A program made the position numbers and the translations under genes. From positions 116,931 to 180,930 of the forward strand of contig JAURZV010000052.1 of the NCBI GenBank assembly GCA_030653175.1: DNA of 64,000 nucleotides. Direction: 5' to 3'. Within the stretch, counting starts at the first letter, position 1; the number at the start of each line of letters is the position of its first letter. The notes beneath the pieces are model-generated. The model was not told the DNA's origin. It made no database searches and saw only the letters and a program-made list of their open reading frames with translations. Of this stretch, positions 35,616 to 44,710 are shown piece by piece. Source of the DNA: Methylobacter sp. GTDB taxonomy: Bacteria > Pseudomonadota > Gammaproteobacteria > Methylococcales > Methylomonadaceae.

Positions 35616-37375
35616 TAAACATCTTCCTTATTTCTGCCGTCTAGGATGGTACGAATCATTAGCATTTTTTCAACAGAATCGCCCAATTGTTTATTGATTT
35701 CCTTGATCAGTGCGTTTTTGTCTTCTCCTGCTTCAAATCGTCGTTGCATTTCATGCAATTTATCCTCTGCATATCCCCCAATAGTTGAAGATTTATTAAA
35801 TGTCAGCATCGTAATCTGATCGACGGAAGCACCGAGCGTATTGTAGTCTGGGCGCTTAACATCAACGACACTGTCCTCTTTCGAGAACACCAGCACTTGT
35901 TCCGGCTTGCTATCGGAAATCAAAAACGGCGTATGGGTGGTAATCAGCATTTCGCGTTGAACGTTCTTTTCATCCAATTTGGAATCCATAGGCTTAAAAC
36001 AATCACGCAAGCGGGAGATAAACTTGGAACGCCAATCGGGGTTAAAGTGGGTTTCCGGCTCGTCCAACAGAAATAGGCTGTTGGAATTTTTAAACAGCAA
36101 GCAAAGACCCAGGCTATGTAAAAATTGATGCTCGCCGTCGGAAAGGTCTTTCAGCATGACGGCATCCGGCACATCGGACTTGGTAAACTTCACAAATTTA
36201 AACCGCATAATACGCTCGTCTGATGGCAAGGTGGGGATAGTTTCATTCGCATATAAGCTATTAGATCTGTAAAGGTCTTTTTTTAAGCTGTCGCTTACGG
36301 AATACAAGTTTAGCGTCAGCAAAATACGAAATGACTGAAACAAATCGATGGCTGATTCAAAGTTGTTTTTAAAGGCTTCCTTGGTCGCATCATTAACCAA
36401 ATAGTCCAAATACAAGCAACCTGTTTCATCATCTTGAAAATAACTGGTTGCGCAGCGTCGCAAGCGGTTAATAACCGGCTCAAAAGTGAGCGCTGTATCG
36501 GGTTCTGATTCAAACTTTTTTAGTATGGGTAAAAAGTAGCTTTTGACTTCTGTCTCAGTTTCCTCAACTATCAAAAAATCTTCTGGATAAAGGTTGGCTT
36601 GCTCGGCAGAAATTTCAATGCGCTTTTTCAGAATGATACGAAATTCTTGCAAGGTTCCAATGCCCACATCCTGCTTAAAAGGGGCGAGCGTTTCATCGTC
36701 TTCAAACAACAAATTACACAGCAAAATAGCCTGACTAAAGGCATTATCCAAATAGATTTGCCTGGATTCCGGACTGCCTGCATAGGGCAAATCCTGCTTA
36801 AGCGTATCCAGATATTCATCCAGTTGGATAAAACGCATTTTAAAAAACGGCAGACTGAGGATTTCGTTTTCACCGGAGGAATAAGCCAAGACAAAATCCG
36901 GCAACATTTCCCATGCATCAAGGCGCGATAAAAGCTTTCCTTCGCCAAGCTCTGGATGATTGAGCCAAAACATTTGCGCGCCGCTATCAGGTGTTTTAAC
37001 GATCTTTATGTGAGCCGTTAAATCTGTTCCGCCTTCCTGTAGTCTATCGGGAGTAGGAAGCAAATATTCCAGCTCAAAGGCGTTAGGTTGCGCGCATTCT
37101 TCATTAAACCCCTTGGGATTAGTATCTTCATCAAAAGCAAAGGTCTCGGGTCGGTAAGTCAGGTGCTGGCATTCAATATGATAAAAAATTGCTGCCAGCA
37201 CTTCCAAGACATTGGATTTGCCGCTGCCATTGGGGCCTGCCAGAATATAAGGTGCAAATTCCCTATCAGTGACACCACTATTTTCCGAGCGATCCCATTC
37301 ACGCAGAAAATGCAGCTCAAAACCGGCTTGCAGGCTACGAAAAGGCTCGTTGAGTTTCAGCCGTAACAGTTTCAT
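35615..37375 (-). CDS. AAA/SMC-like ATPase, PtuA-like
   Basis: 586 residues. Walker A GPNGSGKS at 47-54, a long helical middle, the ABC-type signature LSDGEHQF followed by Walker B FLLDEPETHFNPDW, and a switch ITTHTPFLISDS. There is no C-terminal TOPRIM, so it is not an OLD nuclease. Such AAA15/21 proteins work with a separate nuclease; here that is the HNH protein immediately downstream. ATGA overlap with hsdS upstream and TAATG overlap downstream place it inside one operon with the restriction system. Assignment to Septu is by architecture, not by a sequence search. Confidence 0.82.
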   Translation of the reverse strand: MKLLRLKLNEPFRSLQAGFELHFLREWDRSENSGVTDREFAPYILAGPNGSGKSNVLEVLAAIFYHIECQHLTYRPETFAFDEDTNPKGFNEECAQPNAFELEYLLPTPDRLQEGGTDLTAHIKIVKTPDSGAQMFWLNHPELGEGKLLSRLDAWEMLPDFVLAYSSGENEILSLPFFKMRFIQLDEYLDTLKQDLPYAGSPESRQIYLDNAFSQAILLCNLLFEDDETLAPFKQDVGIGTLQEFRIILKKRIEISAEQANLYPEDFLIVEETETEVKSYFLPILKKFESEPDTALTFEPVINRLRRCATSYFQDDETGCLYLDYLVNDATKEAFKNNFESAIDLFQSFRILLTLNLYSVSDSLKKDLYRSNSLYANETIPTLPSDERIMRFKFVKFTKSDVPDAVMLKDLSDGEHQFLHSLGLCLLFKNSNSLFLLDEPETHFNPDWRSKFISRLRDCFKPMDSKLDEKNVQREMLITTHTPFLISDSKPEQVLVFSKEDSVVDVKRPDYNTLGASVDQITMLTFNKSSTIGGYAEDKLHEMQRRFEAGEDKNALIKEINKQLGDSVEKMLMIRTILDGRNKEDV

Positions 37376-39564
37376 TGCTTCGATTCATCTTCAGCTAAAG
37401 AAAACAGTAGGATTTTTTGTTTTTCGTCGAAAACTTGCGTCACTATATTTTCTGTCAGTAAGTCGAAGAGGATGGTCTTGATTGTTTCATACCCGGTGAA
37501 GTCGACCGTTTCCGACTCGCCAAGCTGTTGCATCAAAGTATCGAATGATATTGGTTCAACCTCACTGGACAGAATGTCTATGACATCTTCGTGATGGAAT
37601 GACTGTTTGTTGTACTCTTCCAAATACATTGCCAGTGGATCGCAGGCTAGTTTTTGCCAAGAGAAGACATCTGGAATGGGGCTTTGTAGCCATTTGGTAG
37701 CTTGAGTGTATATGCTAGATGCACTTGCTCGTTCCACAGCGTTACGCATATCCCCAAAAGGATCAGTCATTTTTCTGAGCGCTTCGCTGTATTGATCAGA
37801 CAATCCACTGTTAGATATTGGGATAGCAGTTGTATGACCAAGAGCCGATTCCAATTTTTTGGAAATAGAATTAATCCGATCGTAATTTAATGATTCGATC
37901 TTTGCCATGGTTGAATGCATGGCCTCAAAAGGTGCAGCAGCGTATTTCAACACATCGTTGTGTTGTTCAAGCCAGCCCATATCAATCTTGGGTATAGCGG
38001 AAGTCATGTTACGAGCTAATTCGACACTTCTGGAAATAGAATCAAATTGGCTGAGGTTTAATGGCCTCATGACCGATTCGAGGTGTTCCATGGCCGAGGT
38101 AATGGTCGACATATTCTTTAGTTGTTCAAGAGGAGAACGGTAGACGGCAAGTTGAGCTGCTGCTTGTTTGACTGATCCTTGTTGTGCCAGATCGAATGAT
38201 GAAACACGCGCTGCTCTTTCAATAGCTTTAAGGCTAGTTGCACTTTGATTAAACGCATTTAGGGTTGTCAGAGTAGTGCTGATGTTCTCGGGTACAACCA
38301 CAACAGTGGCAACGACTTCATCTTGATCATTTTCGAGGTCTGCAAGTATTTTGTGGTTCAATGGAATGCGAGTTAAATCCAGCTCACCTTTAAAGGCTTT
38401 CTGGCTGAGTGCGCCGTAGAGGTTTTCCAGTTCGATCAGGTTTTTCTGATAGTGGTTTTTTAAGGATTCTGCTTTTTTGACGATAGCGGCGAATTGGTTT
38501 TGGAGATTGACCGGCGGGGTCGGAATACTTAAAGTTAAAAATTTCTTCATTGAAATGTTCAGCATTGAATCATGACCGCCCGACGCGAGTTTACGGACAC
38601 TGTTTCTAAACGAATTATTTTTTAGAAGAAAATTAAAGTATGTCGGATTTATCAATTCCAAATTAAATGAGAGCCGCCATAATTTATCTGGAATGAAGAG
38701 ATTGTCGTAATCTTTGGCTACAATGCAACATGCCGCTACAAGCTCAACCGTGTTTGCTCTGCTAAAAAGGAAATCGCCCTTTTTTACAGTGACTAATTTT
38801 TTAGTGATGATGTCTTTTTTTACCGCTTTTATTTCTTTGGAATCAAATGAGCCTGTGGTGACAGCACTTATTTTTAGAACCCCCATTTCATTTTCTTCTA
38901 AAAGATTCCTGTCTTCACCGCCGTAACTTGTTCCAGACACTATTTGTTCAACAATTTTGTTGCAGGGGTTCTGTTCCCAGCCCTTCTCATTCCGCACAGG
39001 GTCGCCAAATGTTTCCAAAAACGTGCTTTTCAGAAATTCATCCAGCAGACGCAGGTTGTCTTTGCGAGTGGTAATGAGTATCTCGACGCGACTAAGCAGG
39101 GTGGCGATGCGAATTTGATCTTTAAAAGTAGGATATGGTATTTTTAGTGTAAGAAAGTCATCTCTTTTTAAGCTCCGTCTCCTTGCTACAGCTCCCTGCA
39201 TTTTTGATGCATAAAGCGATCTGGCTTGTGGTGATCTAAGAATTCTTTCTAAATAAGGTAGATATGATTCAGTTTCACTTTTTAACTTCCAAATTTCGTA
39301 TGCAGGGCTGACTATGGCGGCAGGATATTTGGTTTGAAAGCCTAAAACACCCTCGTCTATAGGAAAACCAACTACTAATTCATTTAAATATACAACTCTA
39401 TAGTTTTCAGTATCTTGACTGGCAATACGTTTTTTAAATTTATCTGACTGATCAATCAATCCATATTTCATGGTGATGGACATTACTGGGTAGTTATTTT
39501 CTCTAGCTCTGTCTTTACCAGAAATTTCAAGTAAAGAACCTAATGCTTTATGACCCCTGCTCAT
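37372..39564 (-). CDS. hsdS: Type I restriction specificity subunit with long C-terminal extension
   Basis: 730 residues; typical HsdS has about 400. Residues 1-150 form TRD1. Conserved spacer helix 1 (DQIRIATLLSRVE..TTRKDNLRLLDEFL) is at about 149-180, TRD2 at 190-350, and spacer helix 2 ([20 protein letters not shown]) at about 353-400, ending ELDLTRIPLNH. Residues about 401-730 are extra: repeated amphipathic helices (LEQLKNMSTITSAMEHLESV, FEAMHSTMAKIESLN) and a winged-helix-like tail (FTGYETIKTILFDLLTENIV). Its start overlaps hsdM and its stop overlaps the AAA ATPase gene, both as ATGA. The extension may link DNA recognition to the ATPase-HNH pair. Confidence 0.9.
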   Translation of the reverse strand: MSRGHKALGSLLEISGKDRARENNYPVMSITMKYGLIDQSDKFKKRIASQDTENYRVVYLNELVVGFPIDEGVLGFQTKYPAAIVSPAYEIWKLKSETESYLPYLERILRSPQARSLYASKMQGAVARRRSLKRDDFLTLKIPYPTFKDQIRIATLLSRVEILITTRKDNLRLLDEFLKSTFLETFGDPVRNEKGWEQNPCNKIVEQIVSGTSYGGEDRNLLEENEMGVLKISAVTTGSFDSKEIKAVKKDIITKKLVTVKKGDFLFSRANTVELVAACCIVAKDYDNLFIPDKLWRLSFNLELINPTYFNFLLKNNSFRNSVRKLASGGHDSMLNISMKKFLTLSIPTPPVNLQNQFAAIVKKAESLKNHYQKNLIELENLYGALSQKAFKGELDLTRIPLNHKILADLENDQDEVVATVVVVPENISTTLTTLNAFNQSATSLKAIERAARVSSFDLAQQGSVKQAAAQLAVYRSPLEQLKNMSTITSAMEHLESVMRPLNLSQFDSISRSVELARNMTSAIPKIDMGWLEQHNDVLKYAAAPFEAMHSTMAKIESLNYDRINSISKKLESALGHTTAIPISNSGLSDQYSEALRKMTDPFGDMRNAVERASASSIYTQATKWLQSPIPDVFSWQKLACDPLAMYLEEYNKQSFHHEDVIDILSSEVEPISFDTLMQQLGESETVDFTGYETIKTILFDLLTENIVTQVFDEKQKILLFSLAEDESKQ

Positions 39565-41246
39565 CCCACCATCCCTTTTAATTCCAACAGCTCTTTCACA
39601 ATTCCACCCTGAATCTTGCCAAGCGCTGACATATCAGCATTCTCACCGACCTCACTCACCAGCAACCGCTGCAAAATCACGTCTGATTTTTCATAAAGCA
39701 TTTCCTCAAACACATCTTTCTTGTAGCGGCTTAGACTCAGGTCGTAGTTTTCAGCGACGATTTCTTTCCGTGGCACGCTAAAGTATTTTTGGGTGCGCTC
39801 GGACTCTTGCGCAGGATTACGGTTGTGATATTTCTCGACGATGTCTTGCAAGTCGCCATAACCTTCTTTCTTGCTGCGTTTGTCATCCAGTGTATAGCCA
39901 TCGTCTTTCATATCATAAAACCAGATCTGTTGCGTGGCAGGTTCATCGACATTGTCTTGCTGGTCGTAGACTTTGGTGAATAACAAAATCGCGGTGCTGA
40001 CTCCGGCATAGGGTTTAAACACGCCGCTGGGCAGCGTAATAACGGCTTTTAAATCGCAGCGATCTACCAGGATTTTGCGCGCTTCCACAAACGCTTTGCC
40101 GGAACCAAACAATACTCCCTGCGGAATAATCACTCCGGCGGTGCCGCCTTTTTTCAACAAACGGTAGATGTTTTCAATAAACAGTAGTTCGGTTTTGGTA
40201 GTGCCAAGGCTTAGGCTTTCGTTGATGTCGCCTTTATCGATACTGCCGGTAAAGGGCGGATTGGCCATGATGATGTCGTAGTGATTGGCTTCGTCAAAGC
40301 TTTTACTGAGCGTGTCTTTATAATCGATATGCGGTTCATCGATGCCGTGCATCATCAGGTTCATAAGACCTAAACGCACCATCGTGCTGTCGATGTCGTA
40401 TCCCCACAGGCTTTCGTTGAGGATGCGTTTAGCGGTTTCGGTCAGGCTGGCGCTGACCGAAGTACGTTTAAAGCCGTCTTCGTCGGTTTGCAGCTGTGCC
40501 GCGCTGCTGTCGTTATTTTTGGCGGCTTTAACCGCTAACTGGGTGACGATGTATTGATAGGCACCCAGCAGAAAGCCGCCGGAGCCGCAAGCTGGGTCCG
40601 CTATGCGTTGACCCAGCTTCGGTTGCACCAGTTCGGCAATGAGTTTGATAATGTGGCGCGGGGTGCGGAACTGGCCGTTTTTACCGGCGGAGGCGATTTC
40701 AGACAGCAGGTATTCGTAGACATCCCCTTGTATATCCTGAAAAGCCTGGCCTTTCACCAGCGAGTCGTTTTCTATCTCGTCATACATCTCGTCGATGGTT
40801 TTTACTGCTTCCACCAATAACATGGGTTTGGGGATAATGAACACCGCATTTTTCATGTGGTGAGTAAAGCTGGACGCCTGACCGTTTAAATCTTTTAAGA
40901 ACGGAAAGACTTTTGTTTGCACATGAGTCAGCATGTCATCAGCTTGCTTATGTTTGAATTCGCTCCAACGCAGGGTGTGTTTATCGACGGCAAACGGTTT
41001 TTGATCTTCTGTTGCTTTGTCGCGATGCTCAGGCGGAATCCAGCTTCCGGCAAAACGCGAGGTGAATTTATCGCCAGTAAATTCAGCGTCGGCCTGTTGC
41101 TTTAAATCCAGATCATCCAGACGTTTCATAAACAGCAAATAGGTAATTTGCTCGATGGCGGTCAGCGGATTGGAAATACCGCCGCTCCAGAATTTGTTCC
41201 AAAGTTGGTCGATTTTGCTTTTAAGGGCTGGATTATTTTGTAGCAT
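39561..41246 (-). CDS. hsdM: Type I restriction-modification methyltransferase subunit
   Basis: N6-adenine methyltransferase subunit that with HsdS protects host sites. 561 residues: N-terminal HsdM helical domain (LKSKIDQLWNKFWSGGISNP), SAM-binding DPACGSGG at 217-224, catalytic NPPF at 329-332 (IIMANPPFTGSIDKGD), and a C-terminal helical tail that docks on HsdS. It overlaps hsdS by ATGA and follows hsdR by 43 bases. The order R-M-S with direct coupling is common for this subtype (HsdR with EcoEI-type C-terminus). Confidence 0.95.
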   Translation of the reverse strand: MLQNNPALKSKIDQLWNKFWSGGISNPLTAIEQITYLLFMKRLDDLDLKQQADAEFTGDKFTSRFAGSWIPPEHRDKATEDQKPFAVDKHTLRWSEFKHKQADDMLTHVQTKVFPFLKDLNGQASSFTHHMKNAVFIIPKPMLLVEAVKTIDEMYDEIENDSLVKGQAFQDIQGDVYEYLLSEIASAGKNGQFRTPRHIIKLIAELVQPKLGQRIADPACGSGGFLLGAYQYIVTQLAVKAAKNNDSSAAQLQTDEDGFKRTSVSASLTETAKRILNESLWGYDIDSTMVRLGLMNLMMHGIDEPHIDYKDTLSKSFDEANHYDIIMANPPFTGSIDKGDINESLSLGTTKTELLFIENIYRLLKKGGTAGVIIPQGVLFGSGKAFVEARKILVDRCDLKAVITLPSGVFKPYAGVSTAILLFTKVYDQQDNVDEPATQQIWFYDMKDDGYTLDDKRSKKEGYGDLQDIVEKYHNRNPAQESERTQKYFSVPRKEIVAENYDLSLSRYKKDVFEEMLYEKSDVILQRLLVSEVGENADMSALGKIQGGIVKELLELKGMVG

Positions 41247-41289
41247 TCATTTTTCTCTTATCTTTGTTGTGCGTGGCTTGCTTTTAATC

Positions 41290-44106
41290 TTAAGCAGCTA
41301 ATCGTTCGGTTAACTCTAAAATCTCATTAATTTCAGCGGGGCTGAATACGCCACGTATGCCTTGCGGATGAATCACTGTGAACGGTGATTGGATAAGGTC
41401 GCGTTTTTCGACTTTTTCACGTTCGATGATGAAGTTTTTTAACAGACGTAAAAATTCCAGCTGACGGCTGTTGAGGTGGGTATGCTCGGTAATAAACTGA
41501 TCGAAGGTTTTGCTGACGGTGTCAGGGAAGCTGGTAAGTATTTCGATACCGAGTATATGCCGAATAAACTGGATGAACCGCGCTTTGCGGTTTTTATAGA
41601 CGTTGCGCAACAAGTCTTCGGTGATATGCGGGTGTTGTTCGTTAAGCAACTTGGCTAACATTTCCGCTTCAAAGTCTGATATGTCAGCGCCATCTTTGAT
41701 CTTCTGGAGTATCGGGTTGTTGTTGGTGAGTTCAGTTATTAGTTCCTCGACCATTTCCCTGTAGCGAGTGATACTAACTGCTTCATTTTGCGGACCGAAC
41801 TCCACTTTTTCTTTGTTGTGCAGGACATCAGTGAGGTCGAGTTTAACCGGGCCTGCACCGGGATTTTGCAGCTCGCGGAATTTCATCAGTGGACCGAGTT
41901 TTTCTGCCAGCTCGTCCAGTGTGGCATCTGTGCAGTTTGACCAATAATAATGTTGTTGGGCGCTTTTAATCAGGTTTTCTTCGCGTGCAACCATAGGTAC
42001 TGTTAAAGGCAGCTCACTAATTTGTTCAACCAAGCCATCTTTTAACGTTTCAAATTGGTCGTTTTCTTCTTTTGACCAAGTTGCTTTGCTTAATAAGACC
42101 AGTGAAATTTCCAGTACATCTTTGCTAAAACGCATGGCCTTAAAATCAGCCTGCGATATTGTTCTAAAAAGAGGTTTGATTTCAACGCGCAGAAATTCTA
42201 TTTTCTGCGCGTTGAGTTTGCTCCAGTAGTTATCGTCGGCAATCTGATTCAGTGCTGTAGCTGCTTCGATGATGACTACGGAGTTTTTTGGGAGTTCTTG
42301 AATTTGCAAGCGCAAGATGGCGCTTTCTTTGGCGGCGATGTCCTCACTACCTAACTCCAGCGCTTTTTCTATTTTATCCAGTCGAATAGCCACCAGACGC
42401 ACCGGCAAAGGCAGTTGCGGCTTAAGCTCTTTGCCTTTGGGTTGCAGCTTGAAGTATTCGAAGTTGTCCCAACAGTCGAGAATCAGAAAAACGTCTTTCT
42501 CGGTACACCAGGGTTTGATTTTTTTAGGTTCGAGTAAACGCGTGCCGCGACCGATCATCTGCCAGAATTTGGTGTAGGAATAAATCGGTTTGGCAAAAAC
42601 GAGGTTGACGATTTCACGCACGTCGATACCTGTGTCGAGCATATCCACGCTGATAGCGATGCGTGGCATGTCATTATTGGTGAACTGGTCGAGTAGTCCA
42701 CCTTTACCATAAACCCTTGGATCATCGGAGACTAATACCTTGGCAAGTTCACCGTGATAATGAGGATAGAGTTTGTCGAAAATTTCTTCGATACGGCGAG
42801 CATGAGCTATGGAGGCACAGAAGAAGATAGTTTTACCAGGCAGTACACCATTGCTATCTTTAATGGATTCCTCCATAAATTCTTTAACGATAAGGGTATT
42901 GGTGCCTTTGTTGATGACCTGTTTTTCAAGCTGGGTGCCTTCGAAGTTGATTTCTTCGACATCTTTACCTTCAAGGATCAGCTTTTTCTGATCTTCTAAA
43001 CTGATGGTGCGCTTGCTGATGCCTTCCATTTGGAATTTGGTTTGAATTTTCATCACCTGAAAATTGCATAGATACGGCGGCTGGTTATTAACCGCCTCCT
43101 CGTAGGTGTAGGCAAAGGTGGGCAGGCCATCTTCACAGGTAAACAATTTGAAAGTGTTGTGGTCTAACACGTCCGTCGGTGTAGCCGTCAATCCCAGATT
43201 TATGGCTTTGAAATAATCAAGAATTTCGCCGTATGTGTTGTAGATGGAGCGGTGACTTTCATCAATGATAATCAAATCGAAAAAATGCGGCGATAAGCTG
43301 GCCGATTCGTCACGAATAATGTTGAGCATGGTTGGGTAGGTAGAGATGTAGATTCGTCTATCTTTGGAAATTAGCTTTTCTCCTACCTTGGGCCAGCGCG
43401 GTTCGTTGGGCAGATATTCTTTAAATGCGGCTAATCCTTGTTCGCGCAGGGGGATACGATCGACTAAAAACAATACCCGCTCGACATGACTAGCGCGCAT
43501 CAGAGCATCGACCAATGCAATGCAGGTACGGGTTTTACCTGTGCCGGTAGCCATAACTAAGAGAAAATCACACTGCTTGCGCTCAATCGCTTCCAGCACT
43601 GCGCGAATAGCTCGGATTTGATAATCGCGCCCTGCGATTTCGGTGTTGATGAGTTCTTCTGTAAGGGATTTTTTATTTCGCCGAATGTAGCTAAAACGCT
43701 GTAGATCATCAAGGGTGGGGAAGCCAACGATCTTGCGAGGCGGGCCATTTTCCAGATCCCAGAAATATATTTCCAAGCCATTTGTGTAAAAGCAGAAAGG
43801 TAGTTCTCCACCTTTGTCTTTTTGCATGTTGTAGCAGTATTGCTTGGCTTGTTCACGGCCTAAGGCTGCGTCTTTACAGGTTTTTTTTGCTTCTACCACT
43901 GCAAGAGGCTTGGCATCTTTACCAAGCAGCACATAGTCGCTGAATTGGTGGCCTTGGTAAGGTGTTTGCGGTTCAGATATATCCGGAGGCAAACCTACAT
44001 TTATATCGAATTCCAGTATGACTTGCGTCGGATCGTTAACCTTCCAGCCAGCGGACTCAAGCGCTTTGTCGATGATGTTTTTTCTAGTTTGCTGTTCCGT
44101 GCTCAT
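41290..44106 (-). CDS. hsdR: Type I restriction endonuclease/translocase subunit
   Basis: 938 residues. The N-terminal PD-(D/E)xK nuclease site is D57 in HQFSDYVL and E72-K74 in VVEAKK; the SF2 motor has Walker A ATGTGKT at 186-192 and DESH at 282-285 (IIIDESHRSIY), with motif VI QMIGRGTRL. The C-terminal EcoEI_R-type domain (about 750-938) binds the methyltransferase. It is the first gene of the five-gene operon and begins eight bases from the right direct repeat, so it is probably expressed by readthrough from, or a promoter within, the upstream thioredoxin gene. Confidence 0.95.
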   Translation of the reverse strand: MSTEQQTRKNIIDKALESAGWKVNDPTQVILEFDINVGLPPDISEPQTPYQGHQFSDYVLLGKDAKPLAVVEAKKTCKDAALGREQAKQYCYNMQKDKGGELPFCFYTNGLEIYFWDLENGPPRKIVGFPTLDDLQRFSYIRRNKKSLTEELINTEIAGRDYQIRAIRAVLEAIERKQCDFLLVMATGTGKTRTCIALVDALMRASHVERVLFLVDRIPLREQGLAAFKEYLPNEPRWPKVGEKLISKDRRIYISTYPTMLNIIRDESASLSPHFFDLIIIDESHRSIYNTYGEILDYFKAINLGLTATPTDVLDHNTFKLFTCEDGLPTFAYTYEEAVNNQPPYLCNFQVMKIQTKFQMEGISKRTISLEDQKKLILEGKDVEEINFEGTQLEKQVINKGTNTLIVKEFMEESIKDSNGVLPGKTIFFCASIAHARRIEEIFDKLYPHYHGELAKVLVSDDPRVYGKGGLLDQFTNNDMPRIAISVDMLDTGIDVREIVNLVFAKPIYSYTKFWQMIGRGTRLLEPKKIKPWCTEKDVFLILDCWDNFEYFKLQPKGKELKPQLPLPVRLVAIRLDKIEKALELGSEDIAAKESAILRLQIQELPKNSVVIIEAATALNQIADDNYWSKLNAQKIEFLRVEIKPLFRTISQADFKAMRFSKDVLEISLVLLSKATWSKEENDQFETLKDGLVEQISELPLTVPMVAREENLIKSAQQHYYWSNCTDATLDELAEKLGPLMKFRELQNPGAGPVKLDLTDVLHNKEKVEFGPQNEAVSITRYREMVEELITELTNNNPILQKIKDGADISDFEAEMLAKLLNEQHPHITEDLLRNVYKNRKARFIQFIRHILGIEILTSFPDTVSKTFDQFITEHTHLNSRQLEFLRLLKNFIIEREKVEKRDLIQSPFTVIHPQGIRGVFSPAEINEILELTERLAA

Positions 44107-44114
44107 TTTTTAAC

Positions 44115-44205
44115 TTTAAACCGGTGATGTTAGTTTAGCAACGGAGTAATAATTTCCAGTATTTGCTCTTTGGAAAACTCCCCCGGATGCCGGTGTATGA
44201 TTTGC
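44115..44205 (-). repeat. Right 91-bp direct repeat: 3' end of the intact thioredoxin-like gene
   Basis: Contains the last 76 coding bases of the gene at 44130-44645 plus 15 bases beyond its stop. It matches 34157-34247 at 86 of 91 positions. The two copies bound a 9.9-kb segment carrying the restriction operon. Confidence 0.85.
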
Positions 44206-44645
44206 CCCTGCCGGTCAACAATGAGGGTGTAGGGAACCGCATCAACGCTATTGCCCAGTTGATTAGCCAGGGTGATGCCCTTGTCGCCGCCCAATAAAAT
44301 CGGATAACTGATTTTGGTTGCGGCGGCGTACTTGGCGACAGGTTCCCTGTCCTCTAAAGCGATGCCGATAAACTGCACGTCTTTGTCAGCATATTGCTCC
44401 TGCAAGGCGATAAAATCGGGGATTTCCTTGAGGCAGGGCGGGCACCATGTCGCCCAGAAATTGACCACCAATATCTTGCCTTGCCATTCGGCAATGTTGT
44501 GCTGATGACCGGACAGGTCGGGCAGGGTGAACGCGGGTAAAGCGCTAGTGCCGGGTTTTTCAGCGGGTGGAAAAAGATGCCGGGCGGTTATGCCAAGACC
44601 CAGCGCAATAATCGCGGCAATAATAATCAGGCCTGTCTGTTTCAT
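44130..44645 (-). CDS. TlpA/ResA-like membrane-anchored thioredoxin
   Basis: 171 residues from the ATG giving MKQTGLIIIAAIIALGLG; a longer frame starting at 44714 is not conserved. One N-terminal membrane anchor (about 4-22) holds a periplasmic thioredoxin domain with VVNFWATWCPPCLKEIP (active cysteines C68 and C71) and the cis-proline region VDAVPYTLIVD. Such proteins reduce apocytochrome c or other periplasmic disulfides. It is directly downstream of dsbD, the membrane reductant conduit that could recharge it. Its 3' end is the duplicated junction of the defence island. Confidence 0.92.
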   Translation of the reverse strand: MKQTGLIIIAAIIALGLGITARHLFPPAEKPGTSALPAFTLPDLSGHQHNIAEWQGKILVVNFWATWCPPCLKEIPDFIALQEQYADKDVQFIGIALEDREPVAKYAAATKISYPILLGGDKGITLANQLGNSVDAVPYTLIVDRQGQIIHRHPGEFSKEQILEIITPLLN

Positions 44646-44710
44646 CACGGGCTGTCCCTGCCCGTGCCCCTTCGGGCGCTGTGCGTGCCAATCCGCTCCT
44701 GGCGGATTGG

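Noticed and set aside
34533..37375. Retron system (AAA ATPase and HNH effector with reverse transcriptase)
   Set aside because: No reverse transcriptase gene or msr/msd-like region is present; the genes follow hsdS directly.
35615..37375. OLD-family nuclease (Gabija GajA-like)
   Set aside because: No TOPRIM domain after the ATPase and no UvrD-like partner coupled to it; the nuclease is a separate HNH protein.
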